Source: Agapanthus africanus
Lineage: Eukaryota > Streptophyta > Magnoliopsida > Asparagales > Amaryllidaceae
Direction: 5' to 3'
Assembly: GCA_030015575.1 (NCBI GenBank)
Contig: CM057339.1
Coordinates: forward strand, 778,736,809-778,800,808
DNA: 64,000 nucleotides
A model generated the notes under the pieces. That model saw only the letters and a program-made list of their open reading frames with translations, searched no databases and was not told the DNA's origin. Of the stretch, positions 22,326 to 34,221 are shown in pieces. Made by a program: the position numbers and the translations under genes. The first letter of the stretch is position 1; each line of letters begins with the position of its first letter.

Positions 22326-22569
22326 CTGCAAAATGCGGATCCAAGTTGAAATAAAGCTTTTGCCCTAAAAAATGAATAGAAATTATTTAGGGCAGAACTT
22401 CATAAAAAAGATCGGCGATATAAACGAGGAGAGGATTCCTTTTCTGCGAAAGGAAATGAGAGGAAAAGGAGTATAATTGTTACCTGCTTTGTTGACGGCT
22501 TGAATTGCAGTTGGTTGCATTTTAAGAAGCACCGGCACCGCAGCAAAAGCATGAGATTTGTCTCTCTCC
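22326..22569 (-). other. LDAH: LDAH probable 5'UTR exons
   Basis: Two exon-like pieces upstream of the start exon: 22326-22364 (acceptor ttttttag, donor gtaacattt) and 22484-22569 (donor gtaacaatt; either the first exon or preceded by acceptor tttcctcag). Neither gives an in-frame ATG for the LDAH frame. An upstream ATG at 22520 opens a 51-codon frame across both pieces and ends at a TAG inside the start exon, overlapping the main ATG. Splice sites are inferred from consensus only. Confidence 0.5.
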
Positions 22570-23540
22570 CTGAGGAAATAGGAGCGAGCCCAATTTAGTC
22601 AGTAATAATTTTTTTTTATTTTTTATTTTTCAGGATTGTTGTAACATAACTAATTATTAGCCAACTAGTTATATCGTAACCAATCAAATATTGCCAATGA
22701 AAAATATTCTCTATAAGAAATTGGATAGACTTTGAGATTCGTGCAAATCTTTTTTGCACACGCTCTATGCAAAATAGATATGCACAAATCTGAAATCCCA
22801 CCTAGAAGGTTAAAAGGGACTTGTAAGCAATTGGAAGAAAAATGAAGAAAAATAAATAAAAAAGATTTGTTAAGATAAAAATCTAGATTTTTTGGAAATT
22901 AGTGATATTTCTATCTGCTCATCACTTCCAATCCATGTTATATCTTCTTTCTCTACAATTTTATTTCTCTAAATAGCAAAAGAAAATTTTAGAGCCGATG
23001 GAAACCATTTGATTTCTTGAAACAGAGCGAAATGATTTGAAGAGAAAAAAATTTATTTTTTGTGTTTTCTCATATTGATATGTATATGTATTTTATTGAT
23101 TTAATTATTTGTCTGAGATTTTCCTCTACTAGTACATTGGCTATAGAATATGATTTGTTATTTTAATATCGGGTTAATAATATGACTTTCAATATTTTAA
23201 AATAGAAGTTCATACTTATGAAATATACTAAGTTATTCAATGCAAAATTATGATACATCTACGTATCTCAAGTTATTAACAAATTCAAAACATGTTACGT
23301 TTGGAATTTTCAACTTGGCGAGAAATGACATTTTCAGTGAGAGAAAAATAAAGTTGCAATTCCGTATTTCTTAACTACTGTTCGCTCTAAAATTAGATCT
23401 GCACTAAAGACAAAAAAATTAGCGCGGTATTGTATCCCTTGATGGATGGGTTATCGTTAGAGAAAGGGGATAACATTCTTCCTTAAATAAATAGACCCCT
23501 TGATCGCATGTACAGAATTTATAAATAGCACAACAAAGGT
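22570..23540 (-). promoter_or_regulatory. Region upstream of LDAH
   Basis: AT-rich sequence between the probable first LDAH exon and the repeat block at 23.6 kb. It should hold the promoter. I see no single convincing TATA box or known motif and no gene. Confidence 0.4.
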
Positions 23541-23659
23541 AAAAGTCATCCAGCCATCATATTATTGATAAAATTGGGTTACAATCACATATGATCTGAT
23601 AATAAAAACAAACTCTTAAACCCTTAGATCATGACCTCGTCTTGAAGACTGAGTGCAAA

Positions 23660-24060
23660 AGCAAGAATGGACATCTAAATCTCCTGCACCACGAGCCTCA
23701 AGCCGAATTATGATTCATCGGCCACACTGCTTGGCCTGCTCTTAATACCCGAGGGCACGAATGGACGTCTAAATCTCTCGATCGTTTATTATCAGACCGA
23801 GCGGAGGGCCAATCGTCTCGCCTAGAACGAGACCAATCCCGGAATCACAATATAAGGGCAGGAATGGACGTCTAAATCCCCTGTATTGTGACCACTAAGC
23901 TTGATACGGTCGTAGGATGAGATAAGTTCTATTATCATGTTACGAGAGTAGGGATGGACGTACGAACCTCTTGTAGGTATGATAACAGCCATGATCCGGC
24001 CATCAGCGCCCTCGTTCATACCCCAATCGGCGCTATATGAGTACTGGCACGCCGGAAGGA
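23660..24060. repeat. Four spaced repeats with GGACGTCTAAATC
   Basis: ATGGACGTCTAAATC-type units at about 23668, 23763, 23865 and 23954, spaced 90-105 bp, with partly similar sequence between them. Probably part of a decayed element that also carries the PMD frame; not identified. Confidence 0.6.
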
Positions 24061-24979
24061 AGACCGAGAGGCATTTCTTCATCTTTATGCTCTGCTTTCT
24101 GGAGATCTAAAGGAACGTGGAAGCATACCTGATCGAGAAGGGCTGGTCGTCTCAAGTCTAGACGGGGTCTCGATGGAGACGGTGTTAGTTGTCGGAATCT
24201 AGATTACATGAACTACAGTAGCGTGGTTGAGAAGCCCTAGAACTAGGAAAATTGATAACCGGTTGATTGATTGATAGAGATCTTCCCCGTCTTCAGCTCT
24301 GGCTTTTATAAGACTATGGTCTGTTGAGAAATATTTCAAAACCCTAGATTTTCCTTGATTCGAGCATCAATTTCACTCTTGCTTGGTGCTTAAGTTCCGT
24401 AACCACCGACTTCTGATTGATTGTAAATCTCTCATAAGACCTTATTTTGATCATTCGTATCTCCCTTGATCATATTGATCTAGTTTCTTAAGTAACCAAT
24501 TCGGTCTCAAATGATTTAGACCGAACTATCCTTTCTCTATCCTACCTTATTCGGTCCGCTCAACCGAGTGCCACTTTTTTATGTAAACATCTGCCCCTTC
24601 ATATGTTCTCTGCCGAAGCACTTCAAGGTCGAGCACACGTGATTCACATCAGCGGCCTCCGTATTTAATGTGATTGACATGCCGTCTCTTTTGCGATCAA
24701 ATCATTGACGTCAACCGACATATCTCCTCATTTTTCGCACCGAATAAAACAAATTTGCATCATGGCGGGAATTTCGATCGTCATGTTCTATTTCTACCAC
24801 TCGATCGGGACACACATCATTCATCGGCCATTCGCCAATCTTTTTAAAACCTGGATCAACTCTTAGAAGAGTTTTCTTCTCAGTTCATTGCAAATCTTCA
24901 CCTTCTCTCCAAGGCTTCTGCTTCCCTCTCCGCCGTCTTCTCCGACTTGCTAGCTATTTCCGACGGCTCCCAAAGCTTC

Positions 24980-25835
24980 GATCCTTCCTCCAATCACTCT
25001 ATCGCTCGTGAACCTCTCGTCCAAGGAGCTCCTCCTAAAAGAAGAAATCTTCTGTGAAAACCCCATGGCTCCGGTCCCATATCGCTATGAATTTCTGCAG
25101 CGGTCAGACATCCTTCGTATGGAGTCGGTCTATCCTATTACTACCCTCCTCGAGTCTCTGATACTCCCGACTACGCGTCTAGAGCCCCCAATATACCACC
25201 GAAGCGTCGCCGACTTTGTGTTCCACCTTCTTCCCTAGGCGGCCGGATGAAATGAGTCTTTTCGGACGTGTAGTCTCCGTTGACTCTCCAACTCTAGAAT
25301 CCTTCGGCCCTTACCTTGAAAAGCTACTGGAGATATGGCCCAAGAACGTCCCGAATGGATGGGACAGTTGGTACCAAAGGATATACCCAAAGTACTATGC
25401 TCAGTAGGAAAACTATGGCATTTCTTCACTCTTAGCCATTTCCTTGGGGCCTTTTTCCTCTCAACATTGATCTACTGTCAGCAACCCTTTTTTTCTGGTC
25501 GCCGACTTCGAACAGCTTTCACTTCCGCTTTGGTCCAACCACTCCCACTCTTCTCTTTAAAGTCAACATCCAAAATCGTTTCGACCCACTCTCTCAACAA
25601 AACTATGAGAATCGGACCTCGATAGTAGCACCGACGAAAGACTCTTTTGGAGATTTTATAAGCAAGTATAAAAAGTCGAGTGGCGGGGTTTCTAAATATG
25701 AGCATATAGCCTTCTTATTGTTCTGGATGAGTCGGAATATTTTTATGACTACAGCCAAAAAACCGGCCCCCAGTACCTTCCTAAGGCCGTCACTTTGGCC
25801 GAGGGAATCACTCTTTCCTTCGGCCATATTCTTCT
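24980..25835 (+). pseudogene. Plant mobile domain (PMD) protein pseudogene, truncated by Copia C
   Basis: Plus-strand remnant of the PMD family (aminotransferase-like/MAIN-like proteins, related to domains in Gypsy and MULE elements; some domesticated members act in silencing). Blocks: 25267-25407 (SFGPYLEKLLEIWPKNVPNG), 25488-25790 (FFWSPTSNSFHFRFGPTTPT, TKDSFGDFISKYKKSSGG, KYEHIAFLLFWMSRNIF), then a frameshift into TGPQYLPKAVTLAEGITLSF and GHILL. The order ElEHIAFLLFW - LPKAVTLAEG - ILL fits the domain's C-terminal half. Frames shift several times, and a stop ends the 25267-25407 block. The frame is cut at 25836 by the LTR of Copia C. A 5' leader from about 24240 may belong to it. It lies head to head with LDAH. 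Confidence 0.7.
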
Positions 25836-27791
25836 TGTTAAGGTTCCCCGGTGCTCGCAAGTAAGCGCAGCGAAAGCGAAAATGGCGAACATAAATTTTT
25901 GTGCGAGCACAAGGAAACCGCAACCTAGAATCCGTTCAAACACTAAACTAGTAAGCTAAAACATGCAAGGTTGAGAGCATACAACATTTGATGCGTGTTC
26001 ACCTAATCGTGAAAGACCCCTCCAAGCTCTGTAGGCTATCAGGGACGAGCTTGAAAGACGACAGCCTTTGTCGAAGATGATCCACCTAAGGAAAGCCGAT
26101 CCAAGCTTGAGCTTTACCTAGAATCCTAGAGAAGCAACCTTAAAGATCACGATTCACTAAGTTATGGTACTTACGGATGTAGAGAATTTATCACTTTTAT
26201 AGCTCTCATTTTTCAAAACTCAAGAGAGCTAAAAAAGGAGAAGATGAGGAAGAGCAAAAGCTCTCAAAAAAAGAGCTAGTGTATGTATTGAAAAAATATT
26301 GAGAGCATAGCTATCCTTTTCCAATCATAAAATATTATGTCATAACATTTTCAAATAACCAATTACAAGCCCATCCTTCTCAACCAAGCTCTCTTTACAC
26401 CTCAATTTTTTAAATAAAAAGAAAACCTAAATTAAGTGTCCTTTTTCTAAAAGTATTCTGTATAAATACGGAATACTATCCTGGTATATATATCGACTAC
26501 ATATACGAGTATCCATATAAAAATACAAATAGCCAAGAGAGAGAAAATGATTAGTATACTAGAATATATATATATATATATTATTAAATCAATACATGAT
26601 TTAATAATCCAGCTTAATCCTAAACCGGTTAGTATTATCAAATGTCATATTAAAGTCCATGTAGCCAGTACACGTATTTAATTGTACCCTTACACGTATC
26701 AACATACAGCATCTATATCATATCGCTCGAACCGGGAAAACGCTCTGTGTGGGACTCTAAAGACTCGACAATATGCTGATAGTGAGTTATTGGATAAATC
26801 CATAACGACAAGCATGTCAGCGACACTAGCTGTACGTAACGGCTACCCAGGTATATGTCAAAAGGGAAGTCAACAATCAAATTCATATGTACCCTACTGA
26901 GCCTGTAAGTGACAATCTTCGTACAGTCCAGTCCCTTCGTCTAAGAGTGTCGCATGCTGGGTCTAGGGGTGGTAAACGTTAGACCCCTGATAGCCCGATA
27001 AGTCATGCCGGTGTCGAGCTCATCACCCACCGAGAAACTACTGATCTCCAATCAGTAAATCCCATCCACCATGGCCATAAATTTATGGTGATAGCCAACC
27101 GAACACAGCACGACATCGACTTCCTATACCGGAAGATACGAATCCTTGATGATCGTTCACTTCCTCCATGTGGCTCGGGACTGTACCCAACTAAAACCTG
27201 TTTGCATGACTCTTTTGTGCCGTAGTAGGGTAGTAATCTAAGTACAGTGGAAACTCACACAAGACAAATGACGATCTCAGGTCTAAAGACTACCATGTAC
27301 TCATATCACCAGAGAACTGCTATCTGACGATATGCATAATACCATCTAAGAGTTCTCGGCAAGTCCGTCCGGTATATTCACCTCTAGTGAGCACCTGTAT
27401 ACAACTTAGGTGCCAAAATACCAATGGCTTGTAAGACCGGCCACCGCCCCTCGTCGGGGTCTAGAAACGTATACACTAGTCTATTATGGAATATTGATGC
27501 CCAGTCTCTATACTCCCACGACCAGGACATTTAAGGACGTGCTTATGAACTACCCATCTTCCACTTATATGATTGCCATCATAATGCTGATAGTCAAGCA
27601 AGAATCTTATGGGCTTTATCATTATGTATTAGCGACACATAATAAAACGTATACACATGAATGATAAAGACAAACCAGATAGCATACTATCATCTCGAGC
27701 AAGATTGTTCCACCCATATAGGCCCTCTCTCAATTACCATAATTGCCCACCTGCAATTACAATAATTGCCTTGAGGGCATTATAACCAACA
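25836..27791 (-). repeat. Copia C 3' LTR (minus strand)
   Basis: 1,956 bp. Read on the minus strand it runs TGTTGGTTATAATGCCCTCA ... GGAACCTTAACA. Its first 1.1 kb (27791 down to about 26680) matches the A LTR; the rest differs. It is inserted in the PMD pseudogene. Next to its TGTTGG end the inside sequence (27792-27891) ends GTGCAAGTGAGAGATT, like A's GTGCAAGTGGGAGATT. Confidence 0.8.
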
Positions 27792-27891
27792 ATCTCTCAC
27801 TTGCACTTAAGGCTAATTATTGTGATATCACATACTCACAGATCTCTATGCTATCGAATACCCAATTTCTCTACTAATATGTTTCGCAAAC
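27792..27891 (-). mobile_element. Copia C inside, left piece
   Basis: Last 100 bp of the C inside before its 3' LTR, including the polypurine end. Cut at 27891 by Athila element E; the rest resumes at 48174. Confidence 0.78.
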
Positions 27892-29421
27892 TGATTGATC
27901 GTGTGAAAGAAGTGTCTGTAGTTAACTGCAATCAATAACGGTGTCGCATGTAGCTAGCCGAGATGAGTACGGGTCATCCTCAGGGATGTGTGTAACTTTT
28001 AATCTTGCTTTAGACGAGTTGAATAAAATAAAAGAAGAAAGGAGAACAAATTCTAGATCTATATTAAACACGGATGTAGAATCTATAAAGAAGAGGGCTT
28101 GTAGGGTTCGTTAGGATTCAGTAGTCATTCATGACTAATAAAGATGACTCCTTTTATCTTTTGATAGATTTAAAACTAGATTGATAGTGATGAATGAGAA
28201 TTAGAGTTTTTGGAAGAAACTAGGGTTTCCCCACTATTGATCCTTGTCCCTTCATTGATCTCTATTCATGTCTAGCCCTTAACAAAACAATTGTTAATCT
28301 GATCTCAAATCACGGTCGAGACTATCAATAAATTGGTAGCGCGCCCGATTAGAATGTTAAAGATTCTTTTACTAAAGTTTATAAACTTCATAAGGCGTAA
28401 AAGAAATTAAAATATTTTTTCATCCATTGATCTACCCTAATCCTACGAACCCTAGCAAGCTAGGAATTACTCACGCATGATTGAGATAGAAGAGAAGATA
28501 GAGAAGGAGATCATAATGTAAATGTAGAAAATAAATGCGAAATAATTAAACAAATGATCTACCTTTATTAATCAATGTTACAAGTACAATTCCATCGAAT
28601 TTAGATTACAAAAAGAAGCTGCGCTCGATCTCTGCCTCGTAGGAAGTAGATGCTCTGTCAAAATTCACATCGCTCTATCACTTCGAATCACGGAACTGTC
28701 GTGGATCTATTGTTCTTTGACGATGATTTGCTTCATGTAAAAGGTGATGATTTCTAACTTTAGCTCTCGGTCCTTTAAATAGCCCTGAAAGCAGAAACCT
28801 TAGATCCCAAATATTAGGGTTTGTTGTTGCAATCCTACCCATAAAATCCCAAACTCTAACTCCACAACAATGCCGCAGATCCGCCGTGTTTAGGGTTAAT
28901 TGCCGCGGTTGGGCGGTGGATTAGTGGGATCAGTTGATGAAAATTCTTCGGTAGCCTCATATTGACACATGGAGATTGTTGTGATATATGGAATCTTCAT
29001 ATATTCTCTGAGTCTCTGCCAGTATTGATTCTACAATTTTATTTAATTTTATCGGCAGATTTTTTATTTTGACATCTCGATCTCCTGACCTAAGCTAAAT
29101 CTGCACAATATCTCAATTCATAGTATTAGTAATATTTGGTATTTTTGAGATATTATCCTAACCATTTTATATGATATTATATTTTAAGAATATTGATTAG
29201 GGATATTTGATATGATATGCATATTTAAATTACTAAAATATTATATAAATATTATATGCATATATTTTCCTTCATAATATTAGTTATAATATATAAACAT
29301 ATGATAATAGATATTTTACAGATAAACCCTCATATGTTTCATATTTATAATAAATAATTTTAAATATTTAAGAAAAGTAAGGAAAATGTTATATCAAATG
29401 TACAATATTTTCGACTGAACA
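27892..29421 (-). repeat. Element E 3' LTR
   Basis: 1,530 bp; minus-strand start TGTTCAGTCGAAAATATTGT, end CAATCA. TATA-like TATTTAAA at 28774-28781, with a decayed CG palindrome pair at 28872-28920 upstream of it. Confidence 0.9.
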
Positions 29422-29438
29422 AATACCCCCAAACTTAA
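29422..29438 (-). promoter_or_regulatory. Polypurine tract of E
   Basis: Minus strand TTAAGTTTGGGGGTATT directly before TGTTCAG of the 3' LTR. Same sequence type as D at 61108-61124. Confidence 0.8.
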
Positions 29439-31035
29439 TTTTGATCGTCCCGAGCAAACTATTAATTTAAGAGAGGGAGAAAAAGAAAAAGAAAAACCCA
29501 GTACACTTTCGTAGGCAACACGATTGCACTGAGTATGTGCAATAAGCCGTTAAACCTTTAGGCGTCCCTAGTAGGAGGAGTGTTGTCTCCTGAGGGTTTT
29601 CAGCGGATTACACCAATAAAATCCCATAATAAAAGAAAGAAAATGAAAGTTACATATAAAAATAAAAACATATAAAAGAAAGAATTTAAAAATAAGAGTT
29701 TCCAACCATACTAGCTTTTCAGTTGCTATGAGCCTTATCTTAATGGTCGTGAAAATTTGTTAGAAATCACATCATCCTTCAATAAAATATCGCCTTTAGT
29801 GTTCCTCCCTACCATTCATCCAAATATCGATCATATACCCCTACGTGTGTGTAAAAGACATCTCTACACTTAGAGAATTCAATTCAAGCTATCATACTCT
29901 TGTCCATTTTCTAAAGCACTTTATAGTTGGTGAATATTTTAGATGGAATTGCTCACACATCCTTCATGCGACCGTTAATATTTCTTGAGGTACTAACCAA
30001 CCGATTACAAAATGTGCTTGCGTATTTAGACATAATATCCTCGTCTTGCAACACCTAAGGCTTAGCGCTCCCAAACCAGTTGGTCTAAGGAACTGGATGA
30101 TAAAGCATCGTCGCTATATTTTTTTATGCTGCCTTAAGCAATCACAAAACCAGTGTTCATTTTTCTTCACCATATTTTTTATTCATATTTTTATTCATAC
30201 CAAGGCTTTTGACAAGAGCATTTCAAGGTGTCCTCTACTATCCCAAGTTTCAAGATGTGCAAGTGCAAATAGTAGGGTATCAACGTTCAAAAGTTTGGCC
30301 TCAAGAATATGGACTATTTTTCAGACTTATTTTTATTCTCAGGTTAGTAATTTCCTTCATCTTAGTAACCTTTGGGACAACAACTCATAACTACTTATTA
30401 CTAGCTTCGTTTAAGAAAATATCTAACTTTCTTGCTTTTCTCAAACTATTCCTATCTTTCAAATGTTTATCACTTTCTAATATTTTATTATAAAAAAAAA
30501 TTTATGCTTATATTTATGATAATGCAAAATAATGCGTGAATAAGCACAAACCTCCCCAAACCTGTTTGCAGCAGTGTCCTCACTGATGTCATCTGTTAAG
30601 CTTAAAAACCTGTAGACCTGAGAGGAAAAGTTAGTAACGGGGACATGAATTAATGACAGTGAAAACCTCCTCCAAACTAATTTTTTGGCTCACAATTTTG
30701 TAAAAATTTATCTTCTTTCAAGAGCCAAAAGATTTTCTCCCCCCCCCCCGAAACTTTAGTAAAATAGTATTAAGCATTTAAAATTATGAGGGGGGTTAAA
30801 GTTATTGGTCTATGCAAAGCTTTACCAAAACCAAAAGTTAACACCAACCATTCAAAGATTTTATCAATGTAGCACCAAGGTTGGTAGAAGAACATGTCAC
30901 CTATAAACGTGAAAAAGTGGGGAGGAGATAAGAAATGGAATAGAACGAGTTTACGTCTCGGTTTGTAGAGATGAAACAATGATGATGGATTCTTGCATTC
31001 TCGTTCTTGATAAGAAGAAGAGGTGACGGTTCAAC
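29439..31035 (-). other. Element E 3' untranslated part
   Basis: No pol genes. A minus-strand stretch at about 30930-30800 reads KIFEWLVLTFGFGKAL, closely like the last residues of the long frame of element D (KFFEWLVLTFGLCKAL). Sequence near 30209-30300 also matches D 60200-60290, so D and E share this region. A (C)n run lies at 30739-30748. Confidence 0.72.
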
Positions 31036-31788
31036 TTATTTGGGTTGGGGTTGATTCATCACAATGCCCATATCTTCTAAGAATGCAAGTTCTTCAGCAA
31101 AGATTTCTTCAAAACTTTCATCGATATCCCGAATAATAATCTCATCAGAAAGAACGGGATGATACTCATACTTCATAAAAGGTTCATATTTAGTGTTAGA
31201 TGTTGATCCGGACAGCTCGATAGAAGGGTCCGTATGTGTATAATAAATAGCAGGGTTAAACAATAACGTACTAGCGGAGTCGAGATAAGTATCGTGAAGT
31301 TTTTCAAGTTCGCTGCTGTCGGAATTTATCGCTTCTACAGAAAATACTTGAGCATAGGGTTCGGAGGGTTCACTTTCCAACTTGTAAATGTTAAGCTCAA
31401 TTGACATCTTCCCGAAAGATAGGGTCATAGAACCGTTTCGACAATTGATTATTACATTGGAAGTCGCAAGAAAAGGTCGACCTAGAATCACCGGGATTTG
31501 GTTTCGTGGGTTTGCTACAGGCTGTGTATCAATAACTATGAAGTCCACATGGAATATAAATTCCTCGACTTTGATTAACATATCCTCTAGCTCACCCCTA
31601 GGTTAGGTGATGATCGATCGACTATCTGAAGAGTGCAGTGCGCCGGTTTTAACTCTCCGATCCCTAATTGCTCATAGACAGAATACGGAAGCAAGTTAAC
31701 ACTAGCGCCTAAATCGAGTAGAGCATGATCGATATTTTTATCCCTAATAGAAATAGATATGGTAGGACTCCCAGGATCCTTTCGTTTC
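31036..31788 (-). pseudogene. Athila-type aspartic protease, frameshifted (element E)
   Basis: Continues gag after Copia A: KDPGSPTISISIRDKNIDHA follows QQIPKKL in the uninterrupted element. The active-site region reads LLDLGASVNLLPYSVYEQLG; the DLGAS form is usual in Athila. A frameshift near 31605 separates it from 31581-31036, which reads EEFIFHVDFIVID, IPVILGRPFLATSNVIINCR and an acidic tail ending in a stop after NQPQPK. No RT follows. Intact relatives cut the Gag-Pol chain. Confidence 0.87.
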
Positions 31789-33002
31789 TATTGGAGATAG
31801 TGCCCTCAGAGTCAATTATTGGATCACAGGCACGTGATTGCAATGATTGAGGGAGGACCTATTCCGGTAGGACAGTCTTACTCAAGATGATAATATGCTA
31901 TCTGGTTTATCTTTATCATCGTGTACTGCTTTAGGTGACCCTACAGGTCACTATTGCACGTTGATAGAGCCCCTACGATTCTTGCTTGACTACCGGCAGT
32001 ATGAGGGCGATCATATACGTGGGAGCTGGTAGTCTATAAGCACATCCTTAAAAGGTCCCTAGTCGTGGGAGTTTCGAGACAGGGCATCGATACTCCAGAG
32101 TAGACTAGTGTATACAGTCGAGACCCTGACGAGGGGCGGTGGACGGTCTTACAAGCCACTGGTGTCAGTTGGATCACCTAAGATGTATACAGATGCTCAT
32201 TGGGTTATGAGTACACCGGACAGGACTCGCCGGGAACATACTAGTTGGTCTTATACTTGATGTCAGATAGCAGTTCCCTGGTGACATATGTACATGTTAG
32301 TTCATCGACCTGAGGATCGTCATTTGTCTCGTGTGAGTTCCCACTGTACTTTGATTACTACCCTACCACGCTCAAAAGAGACGTGCAAACAGGTTTTAGT
32401 TGGGTACAGTCCCGAGCCACATAGAGGCAGTGAGCGGATCTGCAGGGGTTCGTCTCTCCCGGTATTGGGGGTGAGGTCGTGCTGTGTCTAGGAGAGCCAT
32501 TACACGAAGTCCTTGGCCAAGGCAGGAGATTTACTGGTAGGTATTCCAGTAGTATCTCAGGGTGTTCTGGGCTACACTCCGACACGACATGTACCGCTTT
32601 TGGGGGTCTGACTTTTACCAACCCCCTAGGCCCGCCATGCGATGCTCATAGACGAACAGACCGGACTGTACGGATATTGTCACTGATAGGCTCAGAAGGG
32701 TGTCAGGATGAGTTCGCTCATCGACGTCCCTTTTGGTCAATAGCTGGTAACCCGTCACGTATGGCTAATACCTCTGAAGTGCTAGTGGTTAAATCCACAG
32801 CCATAGTATTGACGAGTCTTTAGAGTCCCCCACAGACAGTTGCTCAAGTTTTCGGGCGAAACGCTGTAGAGGCCGTATGGAGATATGGCAGGGTTCGATC
32901 AGATACGTGCGGCATTGCACGGATCAAGATCGGACGGATAATACTAGCGGGCTTTGGTTTAAGCCGGATCCTAGTATTGTACAGTGTAGATTTTGTCTCA
33001 TT

Positions 33003-33032
33003 GCATTTGTATTTCGGTCGGAATACAAATGC
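33003..33032 (+). repeat. Inverted repeat before the TATA box of Copia A
   Basis: GCATTTGTATT, an 8-base spacer, AATACAAATGC: a perfect 11-bp stem just before TATATATAG. A2 has the same structure at 9754-9782 with a paired change. Confidence 0.85.
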
Positions 33033-33164
33033 GGGTATGTATATATAGTAGCGGGGTTTTCCTGTAATTTATTACGGGATCAGTTTTTTGGAGTTGCCAG
33101 TTTGTTTTCCGTTTCAGCCATGTTTCTTTGTATCTTTCATTGGCTGATGATTGGTGGAGGAGGG

Positions 33165-33188
33165 CTTATTTGCATTTGTGCAAATAAG
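33165..33188 (+). repeat. Stem-loop in U5/R of Copia A
   Basis: CTTATTTGCA-TTTG-TGCAAATAAG, a perfect 10-bp stem with 4-base loop, about 120 nt after the TATA box; also in the 3' LTR (41099-41122). Could sit in the RNA leader. Confidence 0.8.
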
Positions 33189-33964
33189 CATTTTGGAGGG
33201 TTGTCTTTGCATATTGTTGTATCATGATAATTCCTCCACCATTTGACTTCTTTTGACTTCTTCTTCTTTTCATCATGGTTGTTGATGATTAGTTGATGGA
33301 GTATTGGTTTTGGTTGGTGATCATTGCTTGAGTTTGGAGTAATGATGGTGGTTGGTTGAGTGTGGGTTTTGAGTGGGTGATCATTTCTTCTCATGATAAC
33401 TTTTTTGATCTCCCTCTTGCATTATTCTTGGGAGGCTCCTCCCTCATTCTCTCACTCTCTTCTCTTCACCATGCCATGGCTGGCCAATTCTTTGAGGGGG
33501 CTGTCCAAATTTTGCAAGTGGGATTTTTGGTCTTTTGGCTTCACAAAAATCCCAAGATTCGTCTCCAAAAGTCTAAGTTCATTTCCTCCACCAAAGGCAA
33601 CTTCCAAGTAACCCCAAATGAGACATAGAGCACTACACATATTCTACAGCAAACCTTGGGCATGTCGGCTCGCCAACTTCGTGCCCGAGTTGCCTCGATC
33701 CAGAGGCGGGAGCCCGTAAAAGAAGCCGGCGACGTGGTGGAGATCGGAGATTCCGCGGGGAGATCGGGACGACGACGATAAGACCGAAGGACACAGATCG
33801 CTCGGTATATCTCTCTACCCCCTTCTCTATATAGCTAGGACTAGTTTAATGGCACGATCCGGGTATATAGTGCGCGGTGGTGCCGGTTTGAAAAGTTAAA
33901 GTAAATCATCGCTTCCGCATTCCGGCGTCGGATTGACAGCCGGGGCGCCGCCGTGCACTTACAG

Positions 33965-33977
33965 TGGTATCATAGCC
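33965..33977 (+). promoter_or_regulatory. Primer binding site of A
   Basis: TGGTATCATAGCC one base after the 5' LTR; close to the initiator tRNA-Met type TGGTATCAGAGC. Confidence 0.82.
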
Positions 33978-34174
33978 TCGCCATTAACCAGTCTAGCTTG
34001 CTCTAGTATGTTTAGAACCCGATCGAACAAAAATCCCCAAAAACCGTATTTTCCAATGCATCAGTTTTCTGTCGATTTATTTTTGGCTCGAAAATTTTTT
34101 CAGTACATTGCAGAAACATGTGCAGGGAATTGTAAGAGTTCTGCAAAAATTTGGTGATGTGGCGCTTCAGTACG

Positions 34175-34221
34175 ACCGCGGAAACGCGGCCAAACCCCTG
34201 GTTTGGCCGCAGTTCCGCGGT
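34175..34221 (+). repeat. CG-rich double palindrome in the A leader
   Basis: ACCGCGGAAACGCGGCC and GGCCGCAGTTCCGCGG, 211 nt after the primer site, the same place as in A2. Confidence 0.85.

Larger units (their letters stand above)
31789..33963 (+). repeat. Element A 5' LTR
   Basis: 2,175 bp, TATTGGAGATAGTGCCCTC (first G changed to A) ... GTGCACTTACA. Hairpin 33003-33032, then TATATATAG (33040-33048) as a likely TATA box, then stem-loop 33165-33188. It lacks about 20 bp present in the 3' LTR near 41676. Confidence 0.92.

Noticed and set aside
33137-33628. Small open frames on both strands in the LTRs of Copia A (repeated at 41100-41560)
   Set aside because: They lie wholly in LTR sequence, have no domains, and differ between copies without codon pattern.
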